This document shows positions 27,786-35,977 of a DNA stretch of 64,000 nucleotides, in pieces; position 1 is the first letter of the stretch, and each line of letters opens with the position of its first letter. The translations under genes and the position numbers were made by a program. Below the pieces are notes generated by a model. That model saw nothing but the letters and a program-made list of their open reading frames with translations, was not told the DNA's origin and did no database searches. Origin of the DNA: Tritrichomonas musculus (lineage: Eukaryota > Parabasalia > Tritrichomonadida > Tritrichomonadidae); NCBI GenBank assembly GCA_039105265.1, contig JAPFFF010000015.1, forward strand, positions 2,232,001 to 2,296,000, given 5' to 3'.

Positions 27786-28310
27786 ATGATTAAGAAACGA
27801 GCAAATAATGCAGGTGTTAATGCTAATTTATCATTAGAACCACAAGCCGCAGCTCAATCAACATCAAATATTAATAACAATATCATTATAAACAAAAGGG
27901 ATGATGGGAAGGAAGAGATTGTTATAACAAGAAATGTGGAGCTAGAAGACAGCCCAGAAGACGATGTAAAAGATGTAAAATATATTATTCTCGAGACTTT
28001 TGCCAATATTTTATTGAACCAAGATAAAGCTTTACTAACTAATCTTATTTCAAAAAATTGTATCATTGTTCCTGTAGAGGCGTTGATTGATATAATTAAA
28101 TGTTCTGTCAAAGCTGAGATGGTAGAATTACATGTGGATGAAGATATAAAATGCTGTGCTGGGAAAGCTAATCCGATACGCCGAATCGAAGCCATAAAAA
28201 TAGTAAACGACAAGGGAGAAGTTTGTATGGATTTCAAACAAGTATATAACAAACAATACAACGAACTAATTAACAAATATCATCTGTGTTTGAAATATGT
28301 GTGTGTTTAG
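27786..28310 (+). CDS. conserved Maverick protein with acidic-CC motif
   Basis: A 174-residue homologue of the protein at 15998-16636 in the outer element. The C-terminal 100 residues agree in pattern: a helix, an Ile/Val-rich segment, then MVELHVDEDIKCCAGKANPI, where the outer protein has VDFVLEDDEPGCCAVSVSKF, and an alternating Lys/Tyr helix at the end. The N-terminal 60 residues are Asn/Asp-rich and disordered. I know no named family. It is kept by two Maverick lineages whose capsids are far apart, so it may have a basic role in assembly or replication. Its end overlaps the open frame of the next gene but not that gene's chosen start. Confidence 0.7.
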   Translation: MIKKRANNAGVNANLSLEPQAAAQSTSNINNNIIINKRDDGKEEIVITRNVELEDSPEDDVKDVKYIILETFANILLNQDKALLTNLISKNCIIVPVEALIDIIKCSVKAEMVELHVDEDIKCCAGKANPIRRIEAIKIVNDKGEVCMDFKQVYNKQYNELINKYHLCLKYVCV

Positions 28311-28341
28311 AAATTTATTTTACATTTTATCACGAAGGCAA

Positions 28342-28614
28342 ATGACTAATCAAATAGACCTCACACAATTCAATAAAACTGATATTATAAAAAAACTATC
28401 TAAAAGTAAATCCGAAGAGAATTTAAAAATAATCTCTGAAGAGGAAACCCAAGCCGAACCCCTCCCTGAAAAACAAAAGCGAGGCAGAAAGAGTAAATAC
28501 AATACACCAGAGGAAAGGCTCGAGGCAAGAAGGCAACAACAAAAGGAGTATAGGCTACGAAAGAAAAAAGAATTAGAAGAGCTGAAAAAATTAGCTGAGT
28601 TGATAAAGGCATAA
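28342..28614 (+). CDS. basic leucine-zipper-like small protein
   Basis: About 90 residues from the ATG at 28342; the frame is open from 28297, overlapping the gene before. The chosen start follows ATCACGAAGGCAAATG, a context nearly identical to that of the HNH gene at 29561. The C-terminal half has an AT-hook-like KRGRKSKYNTPEERLEARRQ, then QQKEYRLRKKKELEELKKLA, a basic region running into short leucine heptads. Such a protein could bind the A/T-rich element DNA or act as a regulator. The small basic protein at 16660-16905 may be its counterpart in the outer element. Confidence 0.65.
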   Translation: MTNQIDLTQFNKTDIIKKLSKSKSEENLKIISEEETQAEPLPEKQKRGRKSKYNTPEERLEARRQQQKEYRLRKKKELEELKKLAELIKA

Positions 28615-28649
28615 AGTAAAAAAATATTCGACAGGTATTTTTTTGTCGC

Positions 28650-29561
28650 TCAGTTGAATTCTTGAATCAAAGCATTTAATCCAATGCTGTGATGTTTATT
28701 ATTTATATCCATCATACTAACATATAAATAGCTTCGGCTCTTATAAATTTTTAATTCTCTGTATTGATTTCCATTGTAGAACCAAATTTTATTGTCAGAA
28801 CTAATGAAATAATTTTCAAACTCCCACCCTTTGAATAAAGTAATTTGTTGGCAATCCGCAGGCAAGTCATCTAGATAATTATACTTTTGGCCTTTGTATC
28901 CATATTTATTTTTGCTGTTTTCTTTAGCTGATACCCACCTTAAATTTGTTGTGTGGTAGTCATCTCTGTGATGATTTATATGGTCGACGATAGGGAGGTG
29001 GTCGGGATTTGGAATGAAGTGTTTTGCCACAAGAATGTGCTTTCGATAGGGCTTTCGATTTAATGCTACATGGATATATCCATCTTTTTTATTTAAAGTA
29101 TTAGTAATTATTTTTCCATCTCTCTTTCGTCTAATATCATATGGATATACATTTTTAATCTCATATTCATCATCATCTTTCAAATCAAACCACTGGGCCT
29201 CCCCTTCTGTCTGGGCTTCTGGATATACTATATCGTCATACAAATCGTCTTCTCTGTTCTCCAAATCGTCTACTCTGTCCTTTAGCTCTTGTATTTCTTC
29301 TTTTACATCTCGCATGCTGTTTGCCCATTCATTGTCATTCTCTTCCAACAACATATTTAATTTCTCATTTTCAGCTTCTGATTTTTCCAATTTTGTAGTG
29401 AGGTCAGCAATTTTTTGGAGGGCATCATCCAATAATTTTGGGTAATCTATGCCTTCTTTCTGTGATTTCAGTTCTATGTTTTCGGCTCTGAGTTCTTTAT
29501 TTTCAGCTTTTAATTTTTGAATTTTTTGGAGGGCTTCTTGTAATGTCATTTCTTGACACAT
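28650..29561 (-). CDS. coiled-coil-NUMOD4-HNH fusion protein
   Basis: A 303-residue protein in two parts. Residues of about 1-115 form a long coiled coil (LQEALQKIQKLKAENKELRA, then DVKEEIQELKDRVDDLENRE). From about 120 on it repeats the full architecture of the two other HNH proteins here: a NUMOD4-like part (VYPYDIRRKRDGKIITNTLN), the HNH block (HILVAKHFIPN, VDHINHHRDDYHTTNLRWVS) and the C-terminal domain (NYLDDLPADCQQITLFKGWE...). The coil may make it a dimer. It is divergent from neither neighbour: it converges on the bZIP-like gene and stands just downstream of the polymerase on the same strand. Confidence 0.82.
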   Translation of the reverse strand: MCQEMTLQEALQKIQKLKAENKELRAENIELKSQKEGIDYPKLLDDALQKIADLTTKLEKSEAENEKLNMLLEENDNEWANSMRDVKEEIQELKDRVDDLENREDDLYDDIVYPEAQTEGEAQWFDLKDDDEYEIKNVYPYDIRRKRDGKIITNTLNKKDGYIHVALNRKPYRKHILVAKHFIPNPDHLPIVDHINHHRDDYHTTNLRWVSAKENSKNKYGYKGQKYNYLDDLPADCQQITLFKGWEFENYFISSDNKIWFYNGNQYRELKIYKSRSYLYVSMMDINNKHHSIGLNALIQEFN

Positions 29562-29601
29562 TTGGCTTCGTGATAAAAAAATTAAAAAATATGAAAACGC
29601 G

Positions 29602-29660
29602 AAAAAAATGAAAAATGGAAAAAATTGAAAAATGGAAAAAATGAAAAATGGAAAAAATTG
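29602..29660. repeat. short tandem repeat GAAAAATGGAAAAAAT
   Basis: About four imperfect copies of a 15-17 bp unit (GAAAAATGGAAAAAATT and shorter forms) fill the gap between the polymerase gene and the HNH fusion gene. It is almost pure purine on the plus strand. It may be replication slippage or act in the 3' or 5' region of these genes. Confidence 0.6.
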
Positions 29661-29666
29661 AAAAAA

Positions 29667-32600
29667 TTAAAATTTGATTCTTCTCTCAAATGTTGGTAAA
29701 TTTATCTGTTGGTATGAGCTACTTTTTTTGAAACAATTAGCCCCATCAAGAAGATTGAAGACTATCTCCTCGCCGCAATATAATTTCTCATACAACTCCT
29801 CCACTGATATATTCATCCTCTTTGCTTTGTTTAGAATACATTGTTTTGGAATTCCTTTCAGTCTTATATGTAGGCCTTCATTCCCCTTCTCATCTACCAA
29901 AATGTCGAGATATGATTTCTTCCCCAGAGCTATTAATTTTCTTGAATGAACAGCCCCAACAGCTCCTTCAAACGAATCAAAATCACAGTGAAACTGCGTC
30001 ATCTTTTTGCCTATTAACTCCTTTCCATATCTCTTTTTGAACACTTCTCCTATCCTTGCTACATCTTCTTCTTTGATATGTATGCTGTCGGTGTCTGTGT
30101 AGTATATTTCAATCCCATTCTGCTCTGCTGAACTTATCACTCTATTCATCAAATGTTTGCTCCAGGACAACACACTGGCTCCAAAATGTGGTAAATTAAA
30201 GTGATTATTTATTGGTTTTACTTTCTTGACATACACATTTTCGATTGATTTATTCTCTATTATTTCTGTGATATAATTATAATTTTTCCAGATATATTTG
30301 ATGGCTTTATCTTTTGGTATGCATTTTGTTTCTGTCGTGGTGGCTTTGAGAATAGATTTTCCATAAATAGAATTCAAAAGGAGTTTAATAGTTTGTTGTA
30401 GAGGATTTTTTGCATCCTGATATTTCTTTCGGAGATTAAACAATTTCTCGATGAATATATTAATTTTACTATTAAATCCTTCGTCAAAATAATATCCTCG
30501 GATAAAATCGTAGTCAAAAGTATAAAATTCCATCAGGTCCATAAAAGCTCTCTTGTCAATATAATAGTGGTCTGTTGGATTGTTGGTAAATATTTTAGAG
30601 CCCTGGTCGTTCCTGCTAAATACCTGCCCAAATTTATATGGCTTCTCTGATTTGCAGCTTAGTTTTTTAATGTTTATTTCGGCAAAGAACTGGTCATAAC
30701 GTAATAATTCTTCAGTAGATATTCCTTCAGGAATAATTTTTGGCATTCCTTTTGGCACTCCAGACATAATACTCATGGCTGATGGATATAAAGAGACGGC
30801 ATCAAAATCTTGTATTCTCGCTTCTACATACTGCTTTTCATTATTTGCCGTCATGGTTCTTCCCCCAGAAACACATCTCTGGATAAAGTTTTGTGGCTTA
30901 CCACTTAGCTGATAGCACTCATCGAAGCAACCAAATTTGTAGGCATAATAATATCCAATCGAAGAGATAGAGATAAAATTATGGACGTCCAACATATCTG
31001 TTTTTGTTTGTCTGAACACTTCTATCAAGTCTCGATTAAATTTCTCTACTCCTTTCATCAAAACAATACAGTCGAGCTTGCAATAATAGATGGCATATTT
31101 CATGATATCGATGCAAGGCATCGCTACGTCCGGGAACAAAGTTCCAGTCTGCAAAGCAGCCGAAGGACTGTCTATCTGGAGATTTTCATAAGCGCCACAA
31201 TTTATTGCATTATCGATAAGCTGTTTCCAGTCTTGTTTTATTTGTTGAAGTGTTTTTTTGTCTTTATTTTCGAGATAATATTGTAGTTGGAATTCTAGTG
31301 CTGAGACTTCTTTTCGTTTGATATTTTTTTCTGTGTATATTTTATATGCCATCACTTCTTTGTGGACAGGTAGTTGGAACATTTTAGCGAAGGAAGATAG
31401 GGCAGCAGGTATCAAAGAGTAGCTATTTCGGAAGGTTAATCTTTTGTTTATTTTATATTTTGTCATGACAATTTGAAGAATTGTACCGTTCCTTTCAGTT
31501 ATTTGGACGTCCCATCCTGGGGTGTTGATGAAGAAGCAGGCATCATATTTTAGATTATGAAAGTATGTCAAAGAATTATTTTCCAAAGATTTTAATAATC
31601 TCTCGGCTATATTATCCCCATCAAAAACCATTTTATGTATCAATTCTTTTGTTCTATATACTGTAATGTTAAGATATGGTTTATGGGGTGATAGTGTTGT
31701 ATCTGTCTCAAAATCAGAGTAGTATATCTTTGACCACTCCCTCTCTTTTTTCATAACAGACGAATCTATTTTTTGACAGCAAAGGGAAGGGTCATAATTT
31801 AAATCTTGATAATCTGCTAGATGACTGTTATATTCATTTGTGGCCAAAATATTCATCTCGCAAGATTTTATTTCTCTGAACATGCCTTCTTTAAATAGCT
31901 TTCGTAGGACTGTAATCAGCTTTGTGTTTCCCACAGGTTTGTTAATCATGTAATGATTTTTGTATAATAACAGGTCTACAGTCCTGTTAAAAGCTTTAGC
32001 CCAGGCTTTCTTTCGGGTATCTATTTTGATTTGCTGTTGGTCTCTCGTAGCATATTTTTCATCAATCCTCCTGACAATAAAATGGCATTTAAAATATTTG
32101 GCAATATCATAGATTAAAGTATTTGGTACCATCCTTGTTTTCACCATGGAACGTAGATGATTTATCTCTTCCTCTGAGAAAACTTTTGATTGAATACATG
32201 CATAGACCAGGCAATTATCTTGATAATTTTTCTTCTCCACAGACTTAAATATTTGATATATAGTCAAATCAATATCAGAAAGATTGATATATGGAAAGAA
32301 TCCTCCGTCTGGTTTTTCTCTATAATCTTCATCAATTTCTACTTCTTCTTCATATAGCTTTCCTTTACTAGTTTGTTTATTGATTGTGAAGATGGTTTGT
32401 TTGCCTTTCTTTTTGTTTTGAATGAAGAGTAATTGATATTTTGCTGGGATAAATACATTACCAATCCAAGGATTATTATCAGAACAATCATCATTTAAAT
32501 CTATTGTACCGGAGATATGACCAATAGTTGTGTCGATATTTCGTGCCGATGAGATGGTATACCACTTATATTCCTCCCCATCTAGAGACTCACTTTTTAC

Positions 32601-33137
32601 CACCACGTTCTTTTTATTCTTCTTGTGAAGCTGCCTTAGAGTTTCAGTAAATGCCATCCTGGTATCTTCATCATCTCCAATAACTATTTCGAATGAAATT
32701 TCCTTGTTCGCTTTCATCATAAATTCCTTCATCTGCTTCTTAAATTTAGGCTTGTCTTGAATATTTTTGACTCTTTCCTTGTACTCTTTTCTGGCTTCGG
32801 TCTTAGCTGTAGAGTACAAATCGACCGAAATATTTAATATATCCCTTTCTGCTCTGGCATTATTTTTGAGGCTTTGTTTGTATTCTCTTCGCGATGCCTT
32901 TTCTTTTTGTCTGGTATTTTTTTGCCTGCGCAGATTGTTAAACAACTTATCATCACTTTCATTAAATGCCTTGATATAATCCTTCACTTTCAAGCCTCTT
33001 TTGTTTATTTTCATTTTGGAGATATTTTGTCTGAGCTCTTCTCGGAGTTTTTTTACGGTTTGTTTCCCTTTACCATAAAATCCAGGGAGGGATAAAATTT
33101 GCTTCTTGGATAGTTTGGAAATGAGCTGGTTGTCCAT
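29667..33137 (-). CDS. polB: protein-primed DNA polymerase B, inner Maverick
   Basis: A full-length 1156-residue family B polymerase. A basic N-terminal region of about 200 residues is followed by a conserved NCLVYACIQSKVFSEEEI segment near 320, seen also in the outer copy (CCFIYALQQTGCYDDATLNK). The 3'-5' exonuclease motifs are YYSDFETD near 475 and YFHNLKYDACFF near 525. The polymerase motifs are DFDAVSLYPSAM near 776, LLLNSIYGKS near 917 and YYTDTDSIHI near 1010. Such enzymes replicate linear DNA from a terminal protein. The gene runs opposite to the capsid cluster, starting after TTTTTTTATCAC. It is the clearest evidence that the inner element is a complete replicon. Confidence 0.93.
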   Translation of the reverse strand: MDNQLISKLSKKQILSLPGFYGKGKQTVKKLREELRQNISKMKINKRGLKVKDYIKAFNESDDKLFNNLRRQKNTRQKEKASRREYKQSLKNNARAERDILNISVDLYSTAKTEARKEYKERVKNIQDKPKFKKQMKEFMMKANKEISFEIVIGDDEDTRMAFTETLRQLHKKNKKNVVVKSESLDGEEYKWYTISSARNIDTTIGHISGTIDLNDDCSDNNPWIGNVFIPAKYQLLFIQNKKKGKQTIFTINKQTSKGKLYEEEVEIDEDYREKPDGGFFPYINLSDIDLTIYQIFKSVEKKNYQDNCLVYACIQSKVFSEEEINHLRSMVKTRMVPNTLIYDIAKYFKCHFIVRRIDEKYATRDQQQIKIDTRKKAWAKAFNRTVDLLLYKNHYMINKPVGNTKLITVLRKLFKEGMFREIKSCEMNILATNEYNSHLADYQDLNYDPSLCCQKIDSSVMKKEREWSKIYYSDFETDTTLSPHKPYLNITVYRTKELIHKMVFDGDNIAERLLKSLENNSLTYFHNLKYDACFFINTPGWDVQITERNGTILQIVMTKYKINKRLTFRNSYSLIPAALSSFAKMFQLPVHKEVMAYKIYTEKNIKRKEVSALEFQLQYYLENKDKKTLQQIKQDWKQLIDNAINCGAYENLQIDSPSAALQTGTLFPDVAMPCIDIMKYAIYYCKLDCIVLMKGVEKFNRDLIEVFRQTKTDMLDVHNFISISSIGYYYAYKFGCFDECYQLSGKPQNFIQRCVSGGRTMTANNEKQYVEARIQDFDAVSLYPSAMSIMSGVPKGMPKIIPEGISTEELLRYDQFFAEINIKKLSCKSEKPYKFGQVFSRNDQGSKIFTNNPTDHYYIDKRAFMDLMEFYTFDYDFIRGYYFDEGFNSKINIFIEKLFNLRKKYQDAKNPLQQTIKLLLNSIYGKSILKATTTETKCIPKDKAIKYIWKNYNYITEIIENKSIENVYVKKVKPINNHFNLPHFGASVLSWSKHLMNRVISSAEQNGIEIYYTDTDSIHIKEEDVARIGEVFKKRYGKELIGKKMTQFHCDFDSFEGAVGAVHSRKLIALGKKSYLDILVDEKGNEGLHIRLKGIPKQCILNKAKRMNISVEELYEKLYCGEEIVFNLLDGANCFKKSSSYQQINLPTFERRIKF

Positions 33138-34103
33138 TTTACAATAAAATTAAAAAGTGATAAAAAAATATCACGCGACAAAAATTATAGCAGAACAGAA
33201 AAAATGAAGATTGGGATTCAAGAATGGGATTGGCAAAATATGACTGAAATAATTGAATTCTCCTCTAAAATAGGAAGAAAATTGACTATAAGAACGTTTA
33301 AAAATATTGAATATTCATCGAGATATTGATACCAAAATTTTGGAAAAAAAGCATGAGTAGGGGGTCATGGTTTTGAGATTGAGAAAATATAAATGATGTT
33401 TCAAAAAATATGTATGAGCAGGTATGTTCATTTTTTTATTACCAAACAAGCAACTTGGGGTTCCTGAGCCCCATAAAAGAAAGCAGTAAAGGGGGTCCCA
33501 ATTTTTCAAATCACATTTCGTGGTGCCATAATAATATTATGGTCGCCGCAAAAGTATGTATGAAATATTTTTGTAGGAATTGTGATTTGAAAAATGGGAC
33601 TTTCTATGAGATGCCACAAAAATATGAATGATATATTTTTGAAAGGATTTCTAGAAAATCCTGTGGTCGTCTCAAAAAAAAAACTCAGGGAAGGGTTTTC
33701 TCTTTTTTCAAATAACATTTCAGGACAAATTTTTTTCAAAAAACATATCAAGAAAATGGTTCTTTTGGACCGACAATACACAATGTTTTTTTTGGAAAAA
33801 TTTTTTGAATGAAATTTTTTGGAAATTGAGATAAATCTTAGAGCGCCACAAAGTATATATTTGAGCGCCACAAAGTATGTTTTGAGCGCCACAAAGATGT
33901 CTTAGAGCGCCACAAAGACGACCTGATGCGCCACAAAGATATACCTGAAGCGCCACAAAGTATACTTAGAGCGCCACAAAGAGAAGCATGAAAGATTTTA
34001 CGACCAAATATTGTCTCAGATCACATGTCCATTTCCTGGTTTCAAAGAGCATTCAAATGGGATTTCAAAGGCTTCAGAAAATGATTTCAAATGACTTTCA
34101 AAT
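33138..34103. other. 966-bp non-coding region of the inner Maverick
   Basis: The largest gene-free stretch of the inner element, between the polymerase and the penton-like gene. Small frames on both strands have low-complexity translations and are not taken as genes. It has T/A-rich tracts, single diverged boxes (TCGCCGCAAAAGTATG near 33542, TGCCACAAAAATATGAATG near 33612) and the ordered array at 33843-33981. A replication or transcription control region is possible. Confidence 0.5.
33843..33981 (+). repeat. array of seven GCGCCACAAAG boxes, 21-22-bp period
   Basis: The 11-bp core GCGCCACAAAG starts at 33843, 33865, 33886, 33907, 33928, 33950 and 33971, giving spacings of 22, 21, 21, 21, 22 and 21 bp, close to two helical turns. 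The cores are identical; the 10-11-bp linkers vary but tend to read TATA and end in TGA or AGA. Spacers are far too short for a CRISPR array, and the 22-bp steps break any reading frame. It looks like an iteron-type array of protein-binding sites. Confidence 0.85.
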
Positions 34104-34838
34104 TTATTTTGTCAAGATATCATATATATCAGCATCCTGGGATGGTTTTATCTTCAGAGTAATGAACAAGGGGGATTTTAAGATTACTGGCTGGAACATA
34201 AAGTCGACCAACCTCATTTCCAAATACTTTAACGAATCTGTATTTACTTTTACTTTTATTGGTTTTGTCAAATCATAATTCACTATTAAAGCTTCTTGGT
34301 CCATAATCATTGTATCAATATTTGCGATGATGCTGGGAGTATATTCTTGGTCTCCAATAGATGAGTGCGCTGCTACACCCTGCAAAGATACTAAATATAA
34401 TTTATTGGCAAAATCAAGAATTGGCAAATCTGGGACGTTGCATTCAACTCCATTTGGAAATATATGTCCAGGCTTAGTATTGAACAATCCAGTAATTAAT
34501 TTTGCTCTATGGCTGCCTTCTTTGAATTTTACTGTTTGGACAGGCTTTAAAGATATGGTTCTATTGTTGACATTTTTGAAGGTAATTACAGTCTGACTTT
34601 CATTTAAAAATTTAACCAGATTTGCAAAAGAATAGGCATACGACTCCTCGAAATCAATTCGAACTTCACTATTTTCTGTCTCAAATATTAAATAATCATC
34701 ATCGGTGGTTAACAAAATATTGGCTTTAGTATTAATAGACGAAACATAATACTTGACGAAAGGGCATTTCCAAGGAATATCTATATTCATTCTTACAGTA
34801 TTATAATTCCCTGGCTGGCTCTGAACACTATACAGCAT
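34104..34838 (-). CDS. penton-like minor capsid protein
   Basis: A 244-residue, strand-rich protein starting MLYSVQSQPGNYNTVRMNID. It has no coils or membrane segments. Segments such as FANLVKFLNESQTVITFKNV, the middle LPILDFANKLYLVSLQGVAA and the closing LVDFMFQPVILKSPLFITLK resemble the single jelly-roll penton proteins of Mavericks, which close the capsid vertices. The size of about 240 residues also fits the family. Assignment is by pattern, not by a signature residue. It stands 19 bp from the divergent gene at 34858 and downstream of the iteron array. Confidence 0.65.
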   Translation of the reverse strand: MLYSVQSQPGNYNTVRMNIDIPWKCPFVKYYVSSINTKANILLTTDDDYLIFETENSEVRIDFEESYAYSFANLVKFLNESQTVITFKNVNNRTISLKPVQTVKFKEGSHRAKLITGLFNTKPGHIFPNGVECNVPDLPILDFANKLYLVSLQGVAAHSSIGDQEYTPSIIANIDTMIMDQEALIVNYDLTKPIKVKVNTDSLKYLEMRLVDFMFQPVILKSPLFITLKIKPSQDADIYDILTK

Positions 34839-34857
34839 TATTTAATTTCAGATTAAA
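34839..34857. promoter_or_regulatory. 19-bp divergent start region
   Basis: Only 19 bp (TATTTAATTTCAGATTAAA) separate the ATG of the penton-like gene from that of the gene at 34858. It is comparable to the 17-bp divergent regions of the outer Maverick, so the arrangement is common to both lineages. Confidence 0.45.
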
Positions 34858-35799
34858 ATGTCCTTGACACTATATTCTGCAAAGAGCAAAGAAGCAAAAA
34901 AACTTAAAGCAAATGGATTTGAAATATGTGCTGGAGAAGATGAAAAAATAAATATCATCCAAGAAGATAAGCCCGATGAATACCCAAAATTTAATTGTCT
35001 ATACAATAAAGCTGAAGTTGATGCCAGAGTGGTAAATGACTATATTGAAAATGGAGGTAGTCTTAAAGGATTTGGGGATGTTCCCATAACTGAAAAATCT
35101 ACACAAATACTTGAATACAAAGCATTAGCAAGAACGAATTCATTTGTTGAATCCAACAGAGAACTTATCAGAGATGAATATTGTGTTAATACATTTAATG
35201 ATATTATCGAAGGGGAATCTAAGACTTGTGAAGCAATCCATGATATGTATAGCGAATTGATGTGCGCAGCAGATGGATACGAACAAGTAGTATTGGAAGA
35301 AGACAAGGGGAAATGTGAAGTAGTTAAATATGTTCAAACTCCTACTGCTCCACCAGAGCCTAAGCCAACTGAACCTTTCCTCCAATACAAGACATATCAT
35401 AATTTAGCTGATATGTTGATGAATATTATGAAGAATGAAAAAAAGAATCAAAACACAACGAGAATATTATATGAGGTATTTAATGAAGCAAACTGGATAA
35501 AATTCATAAATGGCACAAAGCAATATCATTACAATCTTCAAGACAATACTCTTAAGACAATAGGATATAAATATAAAAATAGTGATGAAGAAGTTAAAGC
35601 AGACCAGTTAGTGGAAGTAGGAAGCCCGGGTGAATTTATTGATATATACATGCAAAATCAAAAAGATAATTACTTAAATTATCCCCAAATAATTCAAAAT
35701 TTATTGTTATCTAGTGTTCTCGGATATGGGTTGGCATCAGCTCTAAAATTATTTTCGACATCATTAACTGTAGACCATACAATAAAATTGACAATATGA
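34858..35799 (+). CDS. fibre-region protein, first frame of a probably broken locus
   Basis: A 313-residue frame starting MSLTLYSAKSKEAKKLKANG. An N-terminal part of about 150 residues is followed by a Pro-rich hinge (TPTAPPEPKPTEPF) and a helical domain (YHNLADMLMNIMKNEKKNQN) with a short hydrophobic stretch near the end (LLLSSVLGYGLASALKLFST). It heads the fibre block. The short interval up to the next large frame at 35978 also looks coding-like, and this part of the element appears to carry about one break. Its function is unknown; a fibre base or adaptor is a guess. It diverges from the penton-like gene. Confidence 0.55.
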   Translation: MSLTLYSAKSKEAKKLKANGFEICAGEDEKINIIQEDKPDEYPKFNCLYNKAEVDARVVNDYIENGGSLKGFGDVPITEKSTQILEYKALARTNSFVESNRELIRDEYCVNTFNDIIEGESKTCEAIHDMYSELMCAADGYEQVVLEEDKGKCEVVKYVQTPTAPPEPKPTEPFLQYKTYHNLADMLMNIMKNEKKNQNTTRILYEVFNEANWIKFINGTKQYHYNLQDNTLKTIGYKYKNSDEEVKADQLVEVGSPGEFIDIYMQNQKDNYLNYPQIIQNLLLSSVLGYGLASALKLFSTSLTVDHTIKLTI

Positions 35800-35977
35800 T
35801 GGTACAAAAGTAAAGGTCAGTTTAAATCAAATCCTAAATGATGTCCAGCTGAATATAAATAATATAATAGTATCATTAAACTATTGGGCTGATTATTGTT
35901 CAAAAATAAAATCATGCAATTGTAATCAAGATGGAGAGAATAATTTTGAAGATGAGAACGATGCTATATTTGTTGAA

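Noticed and set aside
32767-33095. Plus-strand frames within the polymerase gene
   Set aside because: They are antisense shadows of a long conserved gene with clear motifs on the other strand.
33720-33956. A frame with repeated LCGA units on the minus strand across the iteron array
   Set aside because: The 7-residue periodicity is a by-product of the 21-bp DNA period; the 22-bp steps shift the frame and the rest is low-complexity.
33843-33981. A CRISPR array
   Set aside because: Repeats are only 11 bp with 10-11-bp linkers, there are no cas genes, and the DNA is eukaryotic.
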